The notes under the pieces are model-generated. The model made no database searches. It was not told where the DNA came from and was given only the letters and a program-made list of their open reading frames with translations. Made by a program: the position numbers and the translations under genes. A stretch of DNA of 28,347 nucleotides from Plasmopara viticola (taxonomy: Eukaryota > Oomycota > Peronosporomycetes > Peronosporales > Peronosporaceae), in contig MBPM02000319.1 of the NCBI GenBank assembly GCA_001695595.3, positions 1-28,347 on the forward strand, given 5' to 3'. This document shows, one piece after another, positions 24,201-28,347 of the stretch. Position 1 is the stretch's first letter; each line of letters opens with the position of its first letter.

Positions 24201-24216
24201 TAGGGTTTAGGGTTTA
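24201..24216 (-). repeat. reverse-complement telomere repeats at the 3' end of element C
   Basis: On the element strand the sequence reads TAAACCCTAAACCCTA, and the first TAA is the RT stop codon. An RNA ending in CCCUAAA could pair with the TTTAGGG 3' overhang of a chromosome end. Element A has ATCCTAAACCCTAG at the same place. Confidence 0.85.
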
Positions 24217-25971
24217 CTCCCCATCAGCTGTACAATCTTGTATTAAGGCTGCAGTCGACGGGGCAGTTTTTGGAAGTCGCGAAGGACACAGAAGCGTCTT
24301 GAGAGTTGGAGGCTTGAGGTAGCAGATTTTAACTTGCGTTCCGAGTGCCTTTTCCAGCTCATCGGTCAGTAGTATAGACCGTAGTCTGCTTCTTGAAAGT
24401 CCATTTGGGTCGTATTGGAGCTTGAAAACTATAGGTGCTGTAGATGACGTGTTTCGTGATGACGTAGTGTCGTCGAGCGCCTGTCTGAACAGCGGTTGCA
24501 GTATTCTCGGAGTAAATCCTCGGTCAAGTAGCCGCGCATAGAGTTGTTTGACGATTCGTTTAAAGTCACGATATCGAACATTCTGTTTGCGGTATTTACG
24601 GACTTGGCCAATGATTAGTCCTTTTAGAATACCAGGTGGATGAGCGCTATTAGCAGGAATATACAGGTACAAATTCAGACTTTTCTGATATGTTCTTGTG
24701 TATATCCTTTGTTTGTCCCGAATGATTCGTAGGTCTAGAAACACAGCTTCATCTTTGTTGATAGAGCTTGTGAATCGTAGCTTAGACCGCCGGGTAAATG
24801 TTGCTAACATGCGCTGGAAGCTATATGGCTCGGTGCTCGGACTCCACAATGTGAAGATGTCATCGATGTAGCGTTTGTAGTAAACTACATGTCGCGAGAA
24901 TTCTGTAAGTAGAATCTCTTCGATGTGAGCCACGTAGAGGGAAGCGAATGCCGGTGCCACCGGTGTTCCCATAGCCGTTCCACGCAATTGGCGCCAGCAT
25001 GAGTCTCCAAAGGTAAAGTAATTGTTGTGCATTACTACTTGGAGTCCAGACAGAATTGCGTTTTCCCATGGATGACCCCGTATACGTTCCGCGATTGCTT
25101 TGATAGCGTTGATAATCGGAATATTGGTGTAGAGAGATTCTACGTCGATTGTGATCAACAGCGTATCAGGCGGGAGTATCAGGTCCGGGAAGTCTGTCAA
25201 TAGCTGGTCTGAGTCGCGTATATAGGATTTAGTGGATCTATAAAAGGGTTGAAGTTGAAAATCTAACCACTTTGAAAGTCCTTCCAGTATACTTGCACTA
25301 TTGGATACAATGGGTCGAATACAGAGTTTAGGTTTGTGTATTTTTGCTAATGCGTAAAACACATTCAACCTTGACTCTTCTAGTTTCGCCACCATGATCC
25401 GTGTTGTGTCCCAGTCAGTACGATAGGCATATGTCTTTGCCATGTTTCTGTACCAAGTGCGAACTTTTGTCCGCACAAGCCGGGTTAATGCTTCGACTGG
25501 AGCGCATTGCAGCTCGTATATTGACTTATCTGAAAGATGGTCAATACACAGTCTAACATAATGCTCCGTTGTAAAAAGAGCCGGCCCTAAGTTCTTATCA
25601 GTAAGGACTACTTTAAGATCTGGGCGGCTTCTTAGGAGCTGAAACGTGTTCCATTGTCTCGAGTTAAGGTTCCTGAGTTTCCTCGGTTCCCATGTCTCGC
25701 GACTAATGTTGTCTTGAACACGTGTGAGTATCGTTTCGATTGAAGCCGGTGCTGGTTTCGGTTGAAACGATGGGTTCGGAACATAAATCTTGCGATTATA
25801 TGATCCTTGATGGTTCCCAAACTGTGCGGAGAGGCGAACTTTCCGTATGAAGTCTGGGAGTGCAGCATGAAGATCGGGCGGTCGGAGAGGTCGAGGGGTC
25901 GGGCAGAATCTTAAGTTAAGACCCAGAAGGCGGTTCAGAGCAGGGGAGTAGCAATTGCAGAAGGAACAAAG
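24214..25971 (-). CDS. PLE reverse transcriptase of element C (frame without ATG)
   Basis: Open for 585 codons to the TAA at 24216-24214. In order: LNRLLGLNLRFCPTP near the N-terminus, VVLTDKNLGPA, LAKIHKPKLCIRPIVS, DVESLYTNIP with catalytic Asp, GTAMGTPVAPAF, YKRYIDDIFTLW with the Asp pair, FLDLR, then SAHPPGILKGLI. These are PLE-type RT motifs 1-7 plus thumb. The first in-frame ATG lies inside the RT fingers (about codon 177), so translation must enter from upstream. In A the frame is continuous with a -1 overlap of ORF2. In C a G4 versus G5 run (25942-25945) puts the upstream part out of frame. No endonuclease domain. It likely copies element RNA onto chromosome ends; its activity cannot be judged from sequence. 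Confidence 0.88.
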   Translation of the reverse strand, partial: LCSFCNCYSPALNRLLGLNLRFCPTPRPLRPPDLHAALPDFIRKVRLSAQFGNHQGSYNRKIYVPNPSFQPKPAPASIETILTRVQDNISRETWEPRKLRNLNSRQWNTFQLLRSRPDLKVVLTDKNLGPALFTTEHYVRLCIDHLSDKSIYELQCAPVEALTRLVRTKVRTWYRNMAKTYAYRTDWDTTRIMVAKLEESRLNVFYALAKIHKPKLCIRPIVSNSASILEGLSKWLDFQLQPFYRSTKSYIRDSDQLLTDFPDLILPPDTLLITIDVESLYTNIPIINAIKAIAERIRGHPWENAILSGLQVVMHNNYFTFGDSCWRQLRGTAMGTPVAPAFASLYVAHIEEILLTEFSRHVVYYKRYIDDIFTLWSPSTEPYSFQRMLATFTRRSKLRFTSSINKDEAVFLDLRIIRDKQRIYTRTYQKSLNLYLYIPANSAHPPGILKGLIIGQVRKYRKQNVRYRDFKRIVKQLYARLLDRGFTPRILQPLFRQALDDTTSSRNTSSTAPIVFKLQYDPNGLSRSRLRSILLTDELEKALGTQVKICYLKPPTLKTLLCPSRLPKTAPSTAALIQDCTADGE

Positions 25972-26062
25972 TTATGAAAAGCTAAGTTCTTTGCATAGCT
26001 ATTAACCTCCCTTGTACTGCGACTAGCAAATAGTGCCAGTGCATTCCTACTATCTGATCTGT

Positions 26063-26410
26063 CTACTTGGATTGGGTCTTGCCTTTCGCGTTCCGCGCGC
26101 CTTTCTGCTTGTTGTTTTTCCCTGAATTCGACTTGGTGGGCGGCTTTCCGGACTTGGCGAGACCGGTAGCGCCCGCTTTTCCGTTTGCGCGTAGCCTTTC
26201 CTTTTGAGGCTTTGCCGATTTCTTCTGCTGCTGGGGCTTTGCAGTCTTCGTTATGCGCCGATCGGTGCCCCTTTGACGACCGGCGCTGTCGTTTAACGCT
26301 TCCTTGAGCCGCGACACTTGATTTTTCAGTGGTCGCAGCTCCTGTTGGATGCGCTTGTTGACGAGCTCCTGGACAGATGTTGCCATGGGCGCTTCTGATT
26401 CGATGTCCAT
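26063..26410 (-). CDS. PLE ORF2 of element C, Lys-rich basic protein, 115 aa
   Basis: Same length as in A. ATG in GCCATGGAC context. A helical, likely coiled-coil segment lies at about residues 10-45, followed by a Lys/Gln/Pro-rich tail with AKPQ and QKK words and Gly/Asn/Lys near the end. It lies in frame with ORF1 across a single TAG and seven codons. The RT frame overlaps its end in -1, and the bases before the stop encode Gln-Asp-Pro-Ile-Gln in the RT frame. The function is unknown; nucleic-acid binding is inferred from composition only. Confidence 0.6.
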   Translation of the reverse strand: MDIESEAPMATSVQELVNKRIQQELRPLKNQVSRLKEALNDSAGRQRGTDRRITKTAKPQQQKKSAKPQKERLRANGKAGATGLAKSGKPPTKSNSGKNNKQKGARNAKGKTQSK

Positions 26411-26431
26411 GGCTGTCGCTCGTTTGGCTTC

Positions 26432-27004
26432 CTAAGCGGCTTTGGCTTCCTTAGCGGCTTTGGCCCGTTCCTTAATGACTTGTTCCATCGCTAAGTCGTA
26501 GCGAAGTTGAGTCAGTCGTGTGTTAAGAAGGGCCTTGGCCATAAGGAAGTCAGTGACCGCCATCGAGTTTTGTCCATTAGGAGAAGTAATTGCACTTTCC
26601 CATGGCGGACCCGATGGCATAAAAAGGGTGTGAACATCGCAATAAAAAGAACTTATCTCTTTAATTGCATTAACCGATAATGTCTCAAGTTCAGTCTGAA
26701 GTAAATTCAGTTCAGCCGCCGTTGCAGTCTTAATGATTTCTGCCAACGACTTTTCGTTTTCAACGAGTTGCTGATTGAACTGGGCGCGCAAAGATGCAGC
26801 GCTATCGGTATTTTCGAGCTCTTTAGACACGGTCAAGGAAATCTTAGTCTTCACAGAGCGGGGCGGACCCTGCTCAAGGCGTTGAAGAGCTAGCTGCTTA
26901 GACTTGATTCTAGCAGTAAGATTCCTGTAGCGTTTGATCGTGGAGTCGATGATGCTCAACACGTTTTGCGGCGGACTGCTGCGAGTCGGGTTACTCGGGT
27001 CCAT
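26432..27004 (-). CDS. PLE ORF1 of element C, helical protein, 190 aa to the UAG
   Basis: I chose the ATG at 27004-27002 (MDPSNPTRSSPPQNVLSII) because the upstream extension begins only at a GTG. The chain is mostly helical: IDSTIKRYRNLTARIKSKQL, then SKELENTDSAASLRAQFNQQ, then LLQTELETLSVNAIKEISSF, ending in the Ala/Lys/Glu-rich KERAKAAKEAKAA. It stops at TAG 26434-26432. An 18-base unit GCCAAAGCCGCTAAGGAA is repeated there, and the stop is an AAG to TAG change in the second copy. No catalytic motif or known domain; possibly a Gag-like assembly or RNA-binding protein (inference). Confidence 0.65.
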   Translation of the reverse strand: MDPSNPTRSSPPQNVLSIIDSTIKRYRNLTARIKSKQLALQRLEQGPPRSVKTKISLTVSKELENTDSAASLRAQFNQQLVENEKSLAEIIKTATAAELNLLQTELETLSVNAIKEISSFYCDVHTLFMPSGPPWESAITSPNGQNSMAVTDFLMAKALLNTRLTQLRYDLAMEQVIKERAKAAKEAKAA

Positions 27005-27111
27005 CCTTAAGTGTAGTAACCTAGTTTCGATTAGGCTAGGTCGGATGTTGAGTGGCGAACAGCCGGCTGTTGTGTGCACGGTCTGTTGTTCGTCGCGGTC
27101 GGCCGGTCGGC

Positions 27112-27420
27112 TCAGTCGGACGTTGGTCGTGGATCTTGTCGACTTAGGACCAAGGCTTGAAGCCGGCCGTTTTTTGGTCGGCCAGCTGGCTTGAGGGTAG
27201 GACTTGGGACCGGTCGGTTTGTTGGTCGACCGGTGACTTGATCGTGTCCGGATCTTGAACTTCGCACTTGGTCGGGTCCTTGGTCGGGTCCTTGGTCGGG
27301 TCCTTGGTCGGGTCCTAAGTCGGGTCTTGGTCGTCCTTTGGATCTTGGCCGTCGGATACCAACAATCTTTTGACGTATTGCCCTACCTATGTTCCGTTTT
27401 ATGTTGAATATGGGTAGCAC
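27112..27420 (-). CDS. possible leader ORF of element C, basic Pro/Arg-rich, ~102 codons
   Basis: Open frame with no ATG: it begins at a GTG, and a TAG lies a few codons further upstream. The product would be Arg/Pro-rich with a GPDQ repeat made by the 12-bp minisatellite. The first part (IKRxIxRAIRQKIxGIRRPRSKGRPR) is similar in A, but A shifts frame later. It could be a small basic protein, part of a spliced ORF, or only leader sequence. I lean to leader. Confidence 0.25.
   Translation of the reverse strand: MLPIFNIKRNIGRAIRQKIVGIRRPRSKGRPRPDLGPDQGPDQGPDQGPDQVRSSRSGHDQVTGRPTNRPVPSPTLKPAGRPKNGRLQALVLSRQDPRPTSD
27267..27326. repeat. 12-bp minisatellite, 5 units
   Basis: CTTGGTCGGGTC in exact 12-bp register, with the fifth unit altered (ctaagtcgggtc). 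Element A has only about two units at the same place (near 23200), so the array expanded or shrank after the copies separated. Because 12 is a multiple of three, the leader frame is not disturbed by unit number. Confidence 0.9.
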
Positions 27421-27459
27421 TAACGGATAGGTTGATATCGAGAACTAGCGCAAGGCTTA

Positions 27460-27736
27460 TGGGAAAAAGCCAGGTCTAGGGGATTATAACTTCTCCGCCT
27501 ACCTCCCCGGTCACACTTTCAGGTTTTACGTAAACCACGGCACTATTTCTGTTCGATACGGAGACGCACTAGGCTCACGTATCCAGGGTGCTGCTCACTC
27601 ACACTCCTGTGTGCCCGCAGAGTCAAAAATCCCTTATGGGATAGACTTCTCCGCAAATGAGAACTCCGATAAGCGTTACAATAAATTGCAAGCACGGTGC
27701 TCAAGGGCACGGGTTTTTCTAACCTAATTAAAAATA
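27460..27736 (-). promoter_or_regulatory. conserved 5' non-coding block of the PLE (copy C)
   Basis: Nearly identical to 23361-23636. Same small hairpins (CACAC/GTGTG, ATCCC/GGGAT, GTGC/GCAC). It lies between the 5' satellite side and the leader, so it could be promoter, transcript leader or packaging signal. Only conservation and position support a regulatory call. Confidence 0.45.
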
Positions 27737-27740
27737 AAAA

Positions 27741-27753
27741 GGTTTAGGATTTA
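27741..27753. other. internal telomere-like motif GGTTTAGGATTTA of the PLE
   Basis: The plus strand carries one and a half near-telomeric units inside element C; the same motif is at 23637-23649 in A. On element RNA it reads UAAAUCCUAAACC, so it could pair with a telomeric overhang. Fragment B begins exactly here. Confidence 0.7.
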
Positions 27754-27907
27754 TTAAATTATGCAAGTTACTACACAAACTTAATTATTCCTAAAGAATA
27801 GTCCGAAATGATCCGATTGACTAATTCTTTCGCTGGTTTGCTTCTTCAGTAGGACTTGTTATTCTATAGTTGGACTTGGCCCTTACGGACATCTTACCAA
27901 AACTCTA

Positions 27908-28103
27908 ACTTGAAATTCATACTTGAAATTCATACTTGAAATTCATACTTGAAATTCATACTTGAAATTCACACTCGAATTTCATACTTGAAATTCACAC
28001 TTGAATTTCATACTTGAATTTCATACTTGAATTTCATACTTGAATTTCATACTTGAATTTCATACTTGAATTTCATACTTGAATTTCATACTTGAAATTT
28101 GTA
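27908..28103. repeat. 13-bp minisatellite at the 5' end of element C, 14 units plus a partial
   Basis: Same ACTTGAAATTCAT/ACTTGAATTTCAT units as in B, two units longer, with scattered acac/actcg variants. It ends in the same partial unit aaatttgtac directly before the telomere, so B and C share one precise 5' terminus. Confidence 0.97.
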
Positions 28104-28347
28104 CTAGGGTTTAGGTGTAGGGTTTAGGGTTTAGGGTTTAGGGTTTAGGGTTTAGGGTTTAGGGTTTAGGGTTTAGGGTTTAGGGTTTAGGGTTTAGGGT
28201 TTAGGGTTTAGGGTTTAGGGTTTAGGGTTTAGGGTTTAGGGTTTTTAGGGTTTAGGGTTTAGGGTTTAGGGTTTAGGGTTTAGGGTTTAGGGTTTAGGGT
28301 TAGGGTTTAGGGTTTAGGTTTAGGGTTTAGGGTTTAGGGTTTAGGGT
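28104..28347. repeat. chromosome-end telomere, (TTTAGGG)n
   Basis: About 34 units, G-rich strand 5'->3' toward the window end, as expected at a right-hand chromosome end. The innermost units are variant (taggtgtaggg), and three length variants occur further out: gggtttttaggg near 28232, gggttaggg near 28300 and taggtttaggg near 28317. TTTAGGG is the oomycete and plant-type repeat. Confidence 0.98.

Larger units (their letters stand above)
24201..28103 (-). mobile_element. Penelope-like retroelement C, full length, endonuclease-lacking, at the chromosome tip
   Basis: About 3.9 kb. Element order, right to left: 13-bp satellite, conserved block, leader, ORF1, ORF2, RT, then TAAACCCTAAACCCTA. 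The RT motifs, the N-terminal LNLRFCPTP and TDKNLGPA words and the SAHPPGILKGLI motif after the RT core are those of PLEs as I know them. No GIY-YIG domain is present; the RT stop abuts telomeric repeats. The 5' end gtac is joined directly to the terminal telomere. Attachment to chromosome ends by EN-lacking PLEs is established for Athena (rotifers) and Coprina (fungi); applying it here is inference. The single G-run deletion in RT may make this copy inactive or may be a sequence error. Confidence 0.9.

Noticed and set aside
24201..24214. GIY-YIG endonuclease downstream of the RT
   Set aside because: The RT stop lies in the telomere repeats, leaving no room for the domain in either copy.
23340..24230. 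Hammerhead ribozyme, known from other PLEs
   Set aside because: I looked for CTGATGA plus GAAA on both strands of the element ends. The nearest, CTGATGGGG next to the RT stop, lacks the required A and the second core part.
24429..25069. Out-of-frame minus-strand ORFs inside the RT region (24429-24611, 24860-25069, 20802-21011)
   Set aside because: They overlap the RT frame with its conserved motifs and carry no motif of their own.

Overview
The window is the right-hand end of a chromosome. Its last 244 bases are TTTAGGG telomere repeats whose G-rich strand runs 5'->3' to the last base. This repeat, a compact eukaryotic gene with seven introns of 60-75 bp, and a spliceosomal cyclophilin of clearly eukaryotic type together suggest an oomycete (Phytophthora or downy-mildew type). 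That assignment is inference, because plants and some other lineages share the repeat.

Layout from the interior to the tip: (1) 1-12247, a tandem satellite of about 567 bp with 23 monomer starts, nearly uniform at the left and shortened or diverged at the right. (2) 12248-13450, strongly decayed satellite containing an extra 2 x 100 bp duplication, ending a few bases from a gene. (3) 13465-15659 minus, a complete eight-exon gene for a PPIL2/CYC4-type U-box cyclophilin (575 residues). (4) 15660-20070, 4.4 kb with no intact gene and at most faint coding relics. (5) 20071-28103, a stack of three generations of one endonuclease-lacking Penelope-like retroelement (PLE), all pointing their 3' ends to the interior. 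Element A is decayed, B is a 5' fragment, and C is full length and mostly open. They are separated by telomere repeats. (6) 28104-28347, the telomere.

The PLE reads right to left: a 13-bp satellite at the 5' end, a conserved non-coding block, a G/C-rich leader with a possible small ORF, ORF1 (coiled-coil), ORF2 (coiled-coil plus Lys-rich tail), and a reverse transcriptase whose stop codon lies inside reverse-complement telomere repeats. The unusual points are: an in-frame UAG between ORF1 and ORF2 in both copies; an RT frame that overlaps ORF2 in -1 and lacks an upstream ATG; a fragment (B) joined to telomere repeats exactly at an internal telomere-like motif of the element; and a 5' non-coding block far better conserved than the coding part. 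The arrangement fits an element that copies itself onto exposed chromosome ends using the telomeric overhang as primer, as described for Athena and Coprina PLEs.
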